DNA of 64,000 bases. It comes from Gimesia fumaroli. Lineage in GTDB: Bacteria > Planctomycetota > Planctomycetia > Planctomycetales > Planctomycetaceae. Where the stretch lies: positions 1,459,501 to 1,523,500 of the forward strand of contig NZ_CP037452.1 of the NCBI RefSeq assembly GCF_007754425.1, written 5' to 3'. The notes under the pieces were generated by a model. The model worked only from the letters and a program-made list of their open reading frames with translations, had not been told where the DNA came from and made no database searches. Every line of letters begins with the position of its first letter. The stretch's first letter is position 1. Position numbers and translations under genes: made by a program. Below are positions 1 to 8,796 of this stretch, one piece after another.

Positions 1-113
1 GAAGATTTGCGTTTGAAAAAGGAAAACAGGAAGTTCTGGTGATTACCAATAAAGGGACCAACGGGCATGTCATTGTCGATGCCTTGCAACTGGTTCCCAT
101 AAAAACGAACTAA
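1..113 (+). CDS. 3' end of a gene, possible Golvesin/xanthan-lyase-type C-terminal domain
   Basis: The first 113 bases hold the last 36 codons of a gene that begins before the window and ends in TAA at 111-113. The tail reads ...EVLVITNKGTNGH followed by VIVDALQLVP. This resembles the final strand of the Golvesin/xanthan-lyase-like beta-sandwich often found at the C-terminus of secreted planctomycete enzymes. The fragment is too short for any functional call. The next gene starts 64 bases downstream on the same strand, so co-transcription is possible. Confidence 0.6.
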   Translation, partial: RFAFEKGKQEVLVITNKGTNGHVIVDALQLVPIKTN

Positions 114-177
114 AAACGCCCAGAGACTGTCCATTAGCATTATCTGGTAATAATGAATTAACGACATAAGGAAAACC

Positions 178-1716
178 ATGCGAAACGGCATTTTCAAATA
201 CATTGTAAGCCTGCTGATTTTTACCTTCACTTGCACTTTGGGGATTACCAATCTTCAGGCTGACCTCTTCACATACGTGGATGAGTCGGGCAAGACCGAG
301 ACGATTGAAGCAACGCTCTACGGTTCGGGGAAATATCGTGGAGAGATGCAGCATGGCCTGTTGAAACCAGATGGCTATCTGGAAATGGTGCCGCAGGGGA
401 AAATTAAAAAACGGGTTCTCAAAGCAGCACCGCAACCGCTGACTGCCGAGCAGATGTCGGAGGGGTTGTTGAAAAAGTTTGGTAGTGAAAAATTCCGCTT
501 TCATCTACAGGAGCCGTTTGTCGTTGGCGTTGTGCTGGCGGCGCCACTGGATGGTTCTGATAGAACCGAACTACGCGTTAAAACGTTCCTGGAAAAGGCA
601 GGGCGTTTCATGCATAACGTGGAGGTCATCTTCGAGACCTATGCCCGAAAGATGAATATTGATCTGAAGGAATATGAGTTTCCGATGGCGATGCTCATTT
701 TCGAGTCGGATGACGATTTTGAAAAATATGCCAAAGAAACGTCTTCGCTCGGAGAAGGAGTTGAAAATGTACTCGCCTATTATTCGCATATTTCCAACAA
801 CCTGATTCTCAGAATGAGTGAGTGCAGTTCTTTTGAAACGCCGTTACACGAAGCCATTCATTTGCAGACAACCAATCGCGGAGTTGCCAAGCGGCTGGCG
901 CCGGTTCCGTCCTGGTTTATGGAAGGCATTGCCACTGGTTTTGAAGGCAAAGGGGATCGTATAAATGTCAGTCCTGATCGAATTAATTCTCATTATGCGT
1001 TGCTTTCTGGAGTCGCTAAATTATTGAACTGGGGGCATGTGGTTTCCTACAATGGTGCCTTCAGTGGAAGTATTTTATCTGGCGATGCCTACGTCCACGC
1101 CTGGGGATTACATTGGATGCTGGTTACCCAGTATCCGAAAGAATATGTCGAATACATAAAAAATATTTCATCAAAAGAGCCCTTCGAAAAATTAACGCCG
1201 AAGGAGCAATATGATGAGTTTGTCGAAATCATGAAAGTTCGTCCGGAATCCCTGCATCTCCAGTTTAAGGTGAAACTGGTGAGAGCAATTCTGGATCAAA
1301 AAGTGAAATTGCCCCCCTTGGATGATCGAACTGTGCATCTGGAAAAACACAAACAGGAGATGGCCATCGTGAAAATGACGGCAACCTCCTATTCACGTCT
1401 TGCGCCGCCTCGCATTGAAGGCTGGCTACAGAACATCTCGCCATTTCGTCCGATGACGTTTCATGTCACCGTACAGACTGATGCGGGCACCTATGCAGAG
1501 TGGTATTTACCGGAAGTGGGAATTCGCAAGAAAATCAAACTGAAAGCAAAGAATGCTGATCAATTGATGCGTGGCGGCAGAGGAGGCAGTTGGCAAACGT
1601 ACCACGTGGAAGTTGAGTCGGCTTATCCCAATAGTGAAATTGCTAAAGAATGGGCTGCGGGGAAATTGCCTGTTCCCGTTGTTTCTCGTAGAGTACAAGT
1701 TACTCCCTCAAATTGA
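178..1716 (+). CDS. Secreted DUF1570-like zinc metallopeptidase
   Basis: A 512-residue protein with an N-terminal signal peptide (hydrophobic stretch about residues 9-28). A gluzincin-type zinc site is visible: HEAIH at residues 224-228 gives the two His ligands and the catalytic Glu, and a downstream WFMEGIA (Glu249) supplies the likely third ligand. This is the layout of the DUF1570/peptidase-MA-like families common in planctomycetes. The N-terminal ~110 residues and the region after ~residue 370 have no recognised domain. ATG at 178 follows AAGGA with a 6-base spacer. It is probably exported and hydrolyses proteins or peptides; the substrate cannot be told from sequence. The next gene begins 27 bases after the stop. 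Confidence 0.75.
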   Translation: MRNGIFKYIVSLLIFTFTCTLGITNLQADLFTYVDESGKTETIEATLYGSGKYRGEMQHGLLKPDGYLEMVPQGKIKKRVLKAAPQPLTAEQMSEGLLKKFGSEKFRFHLQEPFVVGVVLAAPLDGSDRTELRVKTFLEKAGRFMHNVEVIFETYARKMNIDLKEYEFPMAMLIFESDDDFEKYAKETSSLGEGVENVLAYYSHISNNLILRMSECSSFETPLHEAIHLQTTNRGVAKRLAPVPSWFMEGIATGFEGKGDRINVSPDRINSHYALLSGVAKLLNWGHVVSYNGAFSGSILSGDAYVHAWGLHWMLVTQYPKEYVEYIKNISSKEPFEKLTPKEQYDEFVEIMKVRPESLHLQFKVKLVRAILDQKVKLPPLDDRTVHLEKHKQEMAIVKMTATSYSRLAPPRIEGWLQNISPFRPMTFHVTVQTDAGTYAEWYLPEVGIRKKIKLKAKNADQLMRGGRGGSWQTYHVEVESAYPNSEIAKEWAAGKLPVPVVSRRVQVTPSN

Positions 1717-1743
1717 TTCCGAAGATGAATTGAAGGCCATACG

Positions 1744-2577
1744 ATGAAACTGTCACTTTCAGTGAGGATCGCTGAAGCTGCCTGCAAGACGAAATTAAAC
1801 ATCCCCTTTTCAGAAATTACTGCGATCGCTGCCGACTTGGGATATTCTGCATTGTGTATGCGTGCCAGCGTGGCAGGCGTGCATAGTTCGCAAGAAGAGT
1901 TGGAACAGGTTCGTTCTATTGTTGATCAGGCGGGGCTCGTGGTTTCCATGGTCACTGCCGACTTAAATATCCCACAAAATAACGACCAGGCGCCCGATGC
2001 TCTTAAAAATATTGAACCCAGTCTGCACGTGGCAGAAGTTCTGGGCAGCCGCATGGTTCGTATTTGTTTGAAAACCGAGGCAGATATTGTCCATGCGCAA
2101 CGGGCCGCGGATCAGGCTGCGGAGCGGGGAATGCAGCTGGTGCATCAGTTTCATCCTGCTTGTCTGTTTGAAGAAGTCGAACGATCGGTTGCTGTTCTCA
2201 AGCAGATCGATCGTCCCAATGTTGGTTTGATTTATGAACCGGCAAGTCTGCTGATGTGTGGTCAGGAATACGGCGAAGCAACATTGAGACAGATACTACC
2301 CTGGCTGATGAATGTTTATGTGCAGAATCTGGTGATCACCGATGATGGTCCGGATCATCTGGAAACCTGGTGTCTGGGAGATCGCCCGTTCCAGCTGTTG
2401 TCTTATTGGGACGCGAGTGGGCGTGGGATTGATTTTCAGAAAGTGGTCGATGGACTACAGGCGGTTGGCTATGACAGCTTTTTTACCGTACATCAGGCAG
2501 AAGGCATTGTGACGGCTGATGATGCCCGCGCGTATGCGGTGCAATGTAAAGAATGGGTTGATTCACTTTGTTCATAA
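1744..2577 (+). CDS. Sugar phosphate isomerase/epimerase-like TIM-barrel protein
   Basis: A 277-residue cytoplasmic protein with the look of the AP-endonuclease-2/xylose-isomerase-like TIM-barrel superfamily. Alternating hydrophobic strands and helices are present, with segments such as VHQFHPA, GLIYEPASL and a C-terminal FFTVHQAEG where metal-binding residues normally sit. Members isomerise or epimerise sugars or inositols, but the substrate cannot be assigned. The ATG has GAAGG about 9 bases upstream. It heads a compact set with a sulfatase-like gene (start 17 bases after this stop) and arsC, so the three are probably one transcript. No signal peptide is seen. Confidence 0.7.
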   Translation: MKLSLSVRIAEAACKTKLNIPFSEITAIAADLGYSALCMRASVAGVHSSQEELEQVRSIVDQAGLVVSMVTADLNIPQNNDQAPDALKNIEPSLHVAEVLGSRMVRICLKTEADIVHAQRAADQAAERGMQLVHQFHPACLFEEVERSVAVLKQIDRPNVGLIYEPASLLMCGQEYGEATLRQILPWLMNVYVQNLVITDDGPDHLETWCLGDRPFQLLSYWDASGRGIDFQKVVDGLQAVGYDSFFTVHQAEGIVTADDARAYAVQCKEWVDSLCS

Positions 2578-2594
2578 GTGGTACAAGCAATTCC

Positions 2595-3968
2595 ATGAAA
2601 AAAGCATTCGTCGTCAGTTTTGAGCAACTTCCTTCCTGCATGTTGGGCTGTTATGGCCATCAGTGGATTGAAACTCCCAATTTCGATCGCCTGGCTTCTC
2701 TTTCTGTTGTTTTTGATCAGCATTTCGCAAATGATCTTTCATCACAAAATTCCTGCCCGTGGTGGACCGGTCAAACGATTCCCCGCGCCTTCGGAACGCA
2801 GTCGAATGAGCATGTTGCGACTCTCTTTGAGCATCTGCGGGAGCAGGGGGTTCAATCCACCTTACTATTGGAATCGGATAGTGAAACCGGGCGGAATGCG
2901 ATCACCCGGGCGCAGGAAACTTATTTCAATCAGTTTGATCAGGTTGAGACGGTTTCAGGCCAGAACGGATTTAAGGTCAGTGAGGTCAACACGCCGATTG
3001 CGCAACTGATGCAAGCCGCCCTGAAGCGGCTGCCGGAATGGATGGAATGTTCCCAAGACCAACTTATCTGGATTCGGTCTGAAGGCGTTCCGCTCCTGCC
3101 ACTCGCGCCCGAATTTTTCTCGACACTGTACCTGGATGAAGTCCTTGATCAGGGAGAGAGTGAAGACGAACCTTCGGAAGAAGCGGAAACCTTAGAGGAT
3201 CTTGAGCAGTTCGACGAAGACTTTACAGAAACAGATTCGGATTCAGAGACAGACCTCGATGTTGAAGACTGGCAGGAACTTGTAACCGTTGTCGCAGAAT
3301 TGTTTACCAATCCTGAAGAGTGGTCTGAACTGGAAGATCATGAACGACAGATGGCACGAGTCGTCTATGCCGGGTATGTCACACTGTTGGATCAATGGTT
3401 TGGACGTCTGCTGGATCAACTTTTGGAGTATGCTGAGACACAGTCACTTTTGCTGATTGTGACTGCAGCGCGAGGCGGATCTGAATTGCTGGGGCCTGTC
3501 AGGCAGGTGGATAACTGGGGATTGTTTGAAGAAACGACGCATGTCCCACTGTTGATTTTTGATTCGGAAAATGAGCAACAGGGAACGCGGCGGCAATTCC
3601 TCTCTCAGTCGGCAGATATTCCTGTTTCGCTGTTATCCTGGTCGGGTATTGCTCGCGAGAAAATTACGAGTGCAGGATCGAACTTACTGACAATACTCCA
3701 TGATCAGACAACACTTTCGGAACCCGTGATTTATGCCGCCAGCGATCGCGCGATTGCATTACGGACTGCCGAATTTTATTATCTCTGTCTACGAGAAGAT
3801 CGGGAAACTCTAGATTCTGAAGAATCTTCATGTTTGGATGAGTCGCTGAAAACGCAACTTTATCAAAAGCCCTCTGATCGTTGGGACGTCTATGAACTGC
3901 ACACGCAACTCCCCGAAATTGTAGCGCAACTGTCTGCGTTGCTGGATGAAAAAAGAACAGCAAAATGA
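2595..3968 (+). CDS. Sulfatase/alkaline-phosphatase-fold protein lacking catalytic residues
   Basis: A 457-residue protein from ATG 2595; a longer TTG start at 2568 would overlap the previous gene and adds nine unremarkable residues. The sulfatase N-terminal landmark is clear (LGCYGH...ETPNFDRLA at residues 17-34), and a C-terminal segment matches the usual SDHGE-to-TTHVPL region. The metal-binding residues are altered: the usual DD of strand 1 is EQ (residues 10-11), the C/S-x-P-x-R formylglycine motif is not present near residues 49-53, and SDHG is replaced by TAARG. An acidic Glu/Asp-rich stretch lies near residues 187-220. No signal peptide is seen, unlike most planctomycete sulfatases. 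It is probably a non-catalytic member or one with altered chemistry. The stop overlaps the arsC start (ATGA). Confidence 0.7.
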   Translation: MKKAFVVSFEQLPSCMLGCYGHQWIETPNFDRLASLSVVFDQHFANDLSSQNSCPWWTGQTIPRAFGTQSNEHVATLFEHLREQGVQSTLLLESDSETGRNAITRAQETYFNQFDQVETVSGQNGFKVSEVNTPIAQLMQAALKRLPEWMECSQDQLIWIRSEGVPLLPLAPEFFSTLYLDEVLDQGESEDEPSEEAETLEDLEQFDEDFTETDSDSETDLDVEDWQELVTVVAELFTNPEEWSELEDHERQMARVVYAGYVTLLDQWFGRLLDQLLEYAETQSLLLIVTAARGGSELLGPVRQVDNWGLFEETTHVPLLIFDSENEQQGTRRQFLSQSADIPVSLLSWSGIAREKITSAGSNLLTILHDQTTLSEPVIYAASDRAIALRTAEFYYLCLREDRETLDSEESSCLDESLKTQLYQKPSDRWDVYELHTQLPEIVAQLSALLDEKRTAK

Positions 3969-4306
3969 AAATCTATCATAATCCCCGTTGTAGCAAGAGC
4001 CGACAAACGCTGGCGCTGATTGAAGAAGCGGGCATCAAGCCCGAGGTGATCGAATATCTGAAGACACCTCCTACTACGGAAGAACTGGATTCCATTCTGA
4101 AAAAATTAAAGATGGAACCGGGTGAGTTAATGCGGAAAGGCGAAGCCATCTATCGCGAGTTGAAACTTGCGGAACGCGAACTGACGCGCGATGAAGCGAT
4201 CGCGATCATGGTAGAACATCCAAAATTAATAGAACGTCCCATTGTCATTCAAGGCCGGAAAGCGATCCTTGGTCGGCCTCCCGAGAATGTCAAGACTCTA
4301 CTTTGA
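3965..4306 (+). CDS. arsC: Arsenate reductase family protein (ArsC/Spx, glutaredoxin type)
   Basis: A 113-residue thioredoxin-fold protein, the standard ArsC length. The active-site loop NPRCSKSR puts the catalytic Cys at residue 9, and the family motif ERPIV with a following GRPPENV is present. ArsC reduces arsenate to arsenite with glutathione/glutaredoxin. Spx regulators and YffB-like proteins share this fold, but a single Cys in an NPRCSKSR loop fits ArsC best. Translation is probably coupled to the sulfatase-like gene through the 4-base ATGA overlap. No ars regulator or efflux gene is nearby, so a dedicated arsenic operon is not indicated. Confidence 0.85.
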   Translation: MKIYHNPRCSKSRQTLALIEEAGIKPEVIEYLKTPPTTEELDSILKKLKMEPGELMRKGEAIYRELKLAERELTRDEAIAIMVEHPKLIERPIVIQGRKAILGRPPENVKTLL

Positions 4307-4309
4307 GCA

Positions 4310-4325
4310 GAACCCGCGTGGGTTC
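4310..4325. terminator. Short hairpin between convergent genes
   Basis: A perfect 6-bp inverted repeat (GAACCC, loop GCGT, GGGTTC) starts just after the arsC stop and before the convergent zinc-ribbon gene. There is no T-tract on either side, so it is at best a weak or factor-assisted bidirectional terminator. Confidence 0.35.
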
Positions 4326-4358
4326 CCCTGACATTCCTGTGCTTGACCGGAGGCTGGT

Positions 4359-5048
4359 CTAGCTTTGATTTGCATTTACAGTCGGCACGATGGGCGACGA
4401 CATGTTACGCCCGACCAATAGGCCGATGGAGAATGTCAGTGCGGCGAACGTGATCAGGATAATAATCCAGGTACTCGTTGGCAGTTCGTATCTGGCTGAG
4501 CGTTTCAGTCGATTCTTCTTTTTTTCAGCCAGGACGTCCGAAGCACGCTTTTGTGCAAGACTGGCCAGATTGGACAATTCTTCTTCGTGATTGATCTCGG
4601 TCTGGTTTGCCGGCTCGACTGGTAATTGACTAACGGGTACGACCGGAGTTTCAGGATGCTGAATCGGATTCGCTGATTCGACTTGTTGGGGGGCGACAGC
4701 AGGACTGACTGATTTGACGGGAATTGCTTTGAATGCTTCTTCGTGCGGAGACTGTATCTGTGGTGCAGGATTCACCGGGGCAGCAGGTTGCAGGTTTGAA
4801 TCAGGCTCAACATGCTGTTGTTTATCGAGAGTGACATTAGCGCCGATGGCTGCCAGTTCATCGAGTGCGTTCGTTAATTCGGCATCTTTGAGATCCAGTT
4901 TCGGTTGCGGAATTGGAGCAATCTCTCCATCCAGACCAGGCACACGTACAGATAGGCCGCAGGTTGGACAGTCAACAACCTCTCCCGCCTTGGAGCGAGA
5001 GATTCCCATCAACTGATCACAATGTTGACATCGAAATTTGATAGGCAT
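4359..5048 (-). CDS. Zinc-ribbon membrane protein with proline-rich linker
   Basis: A 229-residue protein with an N-terminal zinc ribbon (Cys7, Cys10, Cys27, Cys30 in two CxxC pairs). A Pro/Gln/Ala-rich low-complexity linker follows (about residues 45-150), then a basic patch, then one transmembrane segment near residues 193-215. There is no signal peptide, so the zinc ribbon probably faces the cytoplasm with the C-terminal helix in the membrane. Small zinc-ribbon/TM proteins of this type are frequent in planctomycetes and have no assigned function. It is monocistronic, convergent with arsC and divergent from the Gfo/Idh/MocA gene. Confidence 0.7.
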   Translation of the reverse strand: MPIKFRCQHCDQLMGISRSKAGEVVDCPTCGLSVRVPGLDGEIAPIPQPKLDLKDAELTNALDELAAIGANVTLDKQQHVEPDSNLQPAAPVNPAPQIQSPHEEAFKAIPVKSVSPAVAPQQVESANPIQHPETPVVPVSQLPVEPANQTEINHEEELSNLASLAQKRASDVLAEKKKNRLKRSARYELPTSTWIIILITFAALTFSIGLLVGRNMSSPIVPTVNANQS

Positions 5049-5364
5049 ACTGCAAGTTCTTTGTTTCGTCTGCGTTAATTTGATGATTATCTTGCTGGGA
5101 AATCGGCTGCCACACGACAGTCCCGCGCTGTTACTACTCTATTAGTAACGGCAGGATTCTAGCTTGTCTACCAGTTTTTCCGCCTGACACATCAGTGACT
5201 GCCCACAAATGTGACAGAAATGCGTATTCTCTATAGGATGAAGGGATATAAAATGCTCTTTTACCTGTTATAATAATAGACAGTCAATTGTACAGAATAA
5301 ATCCATGATCTGAAACAAATTCAAAAGTTCCCATGTGAGAACGAGTTAAAGCAAGAGGTTTTTT
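5049..5364. other. Divergent intergenic region with a hairpin
   Basis: This 316-base stretch lies between two divergent genes. It holds a 7-bp inverted repeat (GTTACTA/TAGTAAC, 5130-5149, 6-base loop) that could be an operator or hairpin, and the promoter-like -10 listed separately. No coding potential was seen. Confidence 0.4.
5266..5274 (+). promoter_or_regulatory. Putative extended -10 promoter for the Gfo/Idh/MocA gene
   Basis: TGTTATAAT at 5266-5274 is a perfect sigma-70 extended -10 (TG, one base, TATAAT). No good -35 box is seen 16-18 bases upstream, as expected for extended -10 promoters. Predicted transcription would start about 80 bases before the GTG start codon. Confidence 0.45.
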
Positions 5365-6690
5365 GTGGACGTTGAGGAATTTCTGAAACGAGATGTGAAT
5401 CGTCGCCAGTTTCTGGATCGGAGTGCGCGGAATGCGGCTGGTATGGCAGCAGGAATGGCTGCCGGTGTGGTTGGGCTAACCAGCGAAATGACTCAGGCGG
5501 AAACATCACCCAATGAACGTGTGGTTCTGGCTGGCATTGGTGTCCGGGGACAGGGAAAGTTTCTGACATCCAGTATGGCCGGTTTTCCCGATGTACGTAT
5601 CAAAACGATCTGTGATGTCGATGAATCTGTCGCTCCGGCTGCGGTCAAATCGATTGACAAAGGTCAGGGGGTTGCGCCACAATTTGTCACCGACTTTCGG
5701 CGGGTTCTGGATGATCCGGAAATTGATGGGGTCGTCATCGCGACACCCGATCATTGGCATGCTCTGATGGCGATTATGGCGTGTCAGGCCGGCAAAGATG
5801 TCTACGTGGAAAAACCGGTCTCACACAATCTGACGGAAGGCCTGAGAATTGTTGAAGCCGCCAGAAAGCATCAGCGTGTGGTGCAATCCGGAATCCATCA
5901 ACGAAGCGGCGCTCATTTTCAGTCAGCCGTTGATTTCGTAAAGAGTGGAAAATTGGGTGAGGTCAAACTGGCTAAAGCCTGGATTATTCACCGACGAAAA
6001 TCTATCGGGAAAAAGAAAAATACAGCAGTTCCTGCAGGAGTCAATTATGATCTCTGGCTGGGTCCCGCCGCCAACCGTCCATTTAATCCAAACCGGTTTC
6101 ATTATAACTGGCACTGGTTCTGGGATTATGGGACAGGTGAAATGGGAAACTGGGGCGTGCATATGCTGGATATTGCACGCTGGGGCCTTGATGTCGATTT
6201 GCCGGAGCGCATCTCTGCCTCAGGCGGAAAATATTTCTTCGACGATGATCAGGAAACTCCGGATACCCAGATGGTTCAATATAATTATCCCGGAAAGACG
6301 ATTGTCTGGGAACACCGCCTCTGGAGCACGCATGGCATGGAAGGTCGCAATGCTGCAGCCGCCTTTTATGGGGATAAGGGTACATTGATTGTTGACCGGG
6401 GAGGCTGGAAGGTCTACGACCAGAAAGAGGCAGTCACTTCCGGAACCAGCGATCAGGCAACGACGCACCATCGGAACTTTATTGATTGTATCAAGACACG
6501 CAACAAGCCAACGTCTGATATCGAGATTGGCCACACTTCCAGTGCATTGTGTCACTTGGGGAATGTTGCCTACCGGGCTGGTCGAGAGATTCAATTCGAC
6601 CCCACGCAAAACCGCGTGGTCGGGAATGAACTGGCAAACTCATTACTGGGACGCGAATACCGGAAAGCCTGGGAACTGCCGTTACTTTAA
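5365..6690 (+). CDS. Gfo/Idh/MocA family oxidoreductase, Tat-exported
   Basis: A 441-residue NAD(P)-dependent oxidoreductase. The N-terminus has a twin-arginine-like signal (NRRQFLDR followed by an Ala/Gly-rich hydrophobic run to about residue 45), so it is probably exported folded with its cofactor. The Rossmann start GIGVRGQGK, the strand-end ICDVDES and the family EKP motif (VYVEKPVSHN, with the conserved Lys) are visible. The C-terminal HRNFIDCIKTRNKP and HLGNVAYRAGR segments are typical of planctomycete members. GTG at 5365 is supported by AAGAGG six bases upstream. The substrate is unknown; relatives act on sugars or inositols. It is a single gene ended by the hairpin at 6709-6752. Confidence 0.85.
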   Translation: MDVEEFLKRDVNRRQFLDRSARNAAGMAAGMAAGVVGLTSEMTQAETSPNERVVLAGIGVRGQGKFLTSSMAGFPDVRIKTICDVDESVAPAAVKSIDKGQGVAPQFVTDFRRVLDDPEIDGVVIATPDHWHALMAIMACQAGKDVYVEKPVSHNLTEGLRIVEAARKHQRVVQSGIHQRSGAHFQSAVDFVKSGKLGEVKLAKAWIIHRRKSIGKKKNTAVPAGVNYDLWLGPAANRPFNPNRFHYNWHWFWDYGTGEMGNWGVHMLDIARWGLDVDLPERISASGGKYFFDDDQETPDTQMVQYNYPGKTIVWEHRLWSTHGMEGRNAAAAFYGDKGTLIVDRGGWKVYDQKEAVTSGTSDQATTHHRNFIDCIKTRNKPTSDIEIGHTSSALCHLGNVAYRAGREIQFDPTQNRVVGNELANSLLGREYRKAWELPLL

Positions 6691-6708
6691 ATGACATCGG
6701 ATCATGAT

Positions 6709-6752
6709 AAAAAAACGTCCTGGCAGTACCATAACTGTCAGGACGTTTTTTT
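6709..6752. terminator. Bidirectional intrinsic terminator
   Basis: Seven A, a 12-bp stem (one G-T pair), a 6-base loop ACCATA, the matching arm and seven T. Both orientations end in a T-tract, so it can stop the oxidoreductase transcript (+) and the Tad operon transcript (-), whose last gene ends 22 bases away at 6774. Confidence 0.92.
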
Positions 6753-6773
6753 GTGTTCCATAGATCAAGCGGA

Positions 6774-7883
6774 TTATTGTGGAGTACCCACCTGCTGGAA
6801 CAAGTCTGTTGTGCTGTTCAGACTGTCGCTTCCGCCGGAGTGGAAGAAGTCAGAGAGCTCTACAATTGCCGGTCCGAGTAGAAATATATAAATGGCCGGC
6901 ATCAGACAGAGTACTGTCGGAAACAGCAGTTTGAATGTCGCTTTATTCGCTTTTTCGTCTGCCCGTTGTGACAGACTTTCACGCATATTATCACTGTATT
7001 CCTGCAAAGCCGACGTTACATTAGTTCCCATTTGATCGGTCTGTATCAACAACGAGGCAAAGGAATGCACTTCCGGAACATCAATCCGGTTACTGAAATT
7101 TGACAGCGCCTGCGAAAATGTTCCGATTGATGATTGCTCAATCACGATACGGATTTCCTGGGCGAGAGCAGGATAAACTTTTGCCAGTTCGCCAACGACT
7201 TTCTTTAAAGCATGCGGAACAGTCATCCCCTGCGAGACACACATATTCAGCATGTCCAGCATGTCTGGAATCCCCTGTTCGATTTCACTTCTTCGGTCTG
7301 AAGCTTTGCTGGTGATAAACAGGAAGGGAACTGCCCAGACGAGAATTGGGACCAGAAGCATTGAAATCAGAATCGGGATTTCAAAGCGTTCCGGGGCGAG
7401 AAGTAAGATCGTACCAAAAAAGAGCAGGGTTCCCAGAATCGACAGATAGCGAATCGCCGAAAAGTTCTGGAGGGCGTGGGGCTGATAATAGCCGGCAGCC
7501 TGAAGTTCTTTTTTGGTTTGTAGACGTCGGCCATCCGACTCCGGCATCATTTCAGCCAGAGCAGGGGTCGCCGACCCGAATACATAATCATCAGTTCCCA
7601 TCGCTGGAACATCGCCAGCCTCAATCGGCGGCAATTTGTGCCCCGCGTTTTGATTTGTTGAGTCTCCTGCAGAGAATAGTTGTCGTTTTTCCCAGGAAGG
7701 GGGAGTTGAAACTGACGAAGAGACAGAATGTTCCAGCGAAATCGTTTCAGCCTCTGGTTTAACGCGTTCATGTTCGTGCTCGACAGGACGTTGATTTCGT
7801 TTACGAATGATGCGATATAACATCCACAGAACGATAACACCACAGGCGGCATAAAAAATTGTAATTGATGTTGGTGTAAACAT
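6774..7883 (-). CDS. tadC: Type II secretion F-domain protein TadC
   Basis: A 369-residue inner-membrane protein of the Tad pilus platform, last gene of the seven-gene Tad operon. A transmembrane helix lies near residues 8-23, then a ~100-residue low-complexity linker, then paired helices near 146-190. The T2SSF helical core follows (segments such as GIPDMLDMLNMCVSQGMT and ALQEYSDNMRESLSQRADEKA), then a final helix near 320-345. TadC pairs with TadB to couple the CpaF ATPase to pilin assembly. The N-terminal linker makes it longer than many TadC proteins. The start lacks a strong ribosome-binding site. The operon ends at the terminator just downstream. Confidence 0.85.
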   Translation of the reverse strand: MFTPTSITIFYAACGVIVLWMLYRIIRKRNQRPVEHEHERVKPEAETISLEHSVSSSVSTPPSWEKRQLFSAGDSTNQNAGHKLPPIEAGDVPAMGTDDYVFGSATPALAEMMPESDGRRLQTKKELQAAGYYQPHALQNFSAIRYLSILGTLLFFGTILLLAPERFEIPILISMLLVPILVWAVPFLFITSKASDRRSEIEQGIPDMLDMLNMCVSQGMTVPHALKKVVGELAKVYPALAQEIRIVIEQSSIGTFSQALSNFSNRIDVPEVHSFASLLIQTDQMGTNVTSALQEYSDNMRESLSQRADEKANKATFKLLFPTVLCLMPAIYIFLLGPAIVELSDFFHSGGSDSLNSTTDLFQQVGTPQ

Positions 7884-7933
7884 AAGGTTGCCCTCGCCAA
7901 TTTATGGCAGGTCTGAATATTTATTGTGTTGGA

Positions 7934-8794
7934 TCAGGTACGTTGACTTGTTTTCAAAACTCGCAGAACCCATAAAGATCCAATGACTTGTAATGCAATA
8001 GCGGTAAACGTCGCCCCCCGTCCCCATGATGATGCCATCAAGGTCGTTAAATAAGTGGGATCACGTAAGACGAAGAAGCCCAGAATCAAAGGGGGAAGTA
8101 AAATCATCAGTACTGCAGTAGCACGGCTACCCGCGGTCGCAGTGCGGAGACGCCCCAAAAACAACATACGGTCACGGATTGTTCGTGCCAGTCGCTCGAG
8201 TACTTTCACCAGGTCTCCCCCGGTTTCCTGATGCACGATCAACGCCATAGAAAGAATGTTCAAACTAGCAACGCCCGTCCTTTCATAAAGCCCATCCAGA
8301 GCCGCTTTCATGGAGACACCCATTTCCAGTCGCCGGGCAGATTCTTTGAGTTCGTTTCCTAATGGGGCAGGCGTTTTTTCTGACACATTGATGAAACAGT
8401 GAGTCAAACTGCGTCCTGTCTTGGCGGCACGCGCCAATTCGTCAATCATATCGGAGAGTTGTTCGTTGATTCTTTTCTGGCGTCGGCTGCGAAGGTAAAT
8501 CAGATAACCGATGGGAGCCATTCCTCCCACCATAAATGCCAGCGACGTGGACAGGAAATTTTCCTGTAACACAAAAATAAGACCACCGAACAGAATCGCG
8601 CTTAGCAGGCAGAAAAATAGAATCACGGCCGGATTCGCATCGACTCCGGAATGGATGATCAATTCATCGAATCCCCCATTCACACGGTTACCGATCTGAT
8701 TTGAATCAGAGACAGCATATTTATTTCGATCCCGCAAGATTTCTGAAAAATCATCTGCAGGATTGATTGAATTCATTGTGGCGTCTGTAGCCAT
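7934..8794 (-). CDS. tadB: Type II secretion F-domain protein TadB
   Basis: A 286-residue polytopic protein with hydrophobic segments near residues 57-95 and 220-275 flanking a T2SSF cytoplasmic helical domain. Typical TadB features are RRQKRINEQLSDMIDELARA, LGNELKESARRLEMG and the VHQETGGDLVKVLERLA motif. It forms the inner-membrane platform with TadC. AGGAGAT seven bases before the ATG is a good ribosome-binding site lying within the end of cpaF; only 2 bases separate the two genes, implying coupled translation. Confidence 0.88.
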   Translation of the reverse strand: MATDATMNSINPADDFSEILRDRNKYAVSDSNQIGNRVNGGFDELIIHSGVDANPAVILFFCLLSAILFGGLIFVLQENFLSTSLAFMVGGMAPIGYLIYLRSRRQKRINEQLSDMIDELARAAKTGRSLTHCFINVSEKTPAPLGNELKESARRLEMGVSMKAALDGLYERTGVASLNILSMALIVHQETGGDLVKVLERLARTIRDRMLFLGRLRTATAGSRATAVLMILLPPLILGFFVLRDPTYLTTLMASSWGRGATFTAIALQVIGSLWVLRVLKTSQRT

Positions 8795-8796
8795 AG

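Noticed and set aside
2568..2594. TTG start for the sulfatase-like gene
   Set aside because: It lies inside the preceding gene and adds nine residues unlike the family N-terminus. ATG 2595 fits the first beta strand better.
5945..6388. 147-residue plus-strand ORF overlapping the oxidoreductase gene
   Set aside because: It is a different frame inside a well-supported Gfo/Idh/MocA gene, has no family features and has no ribosome-binding site.
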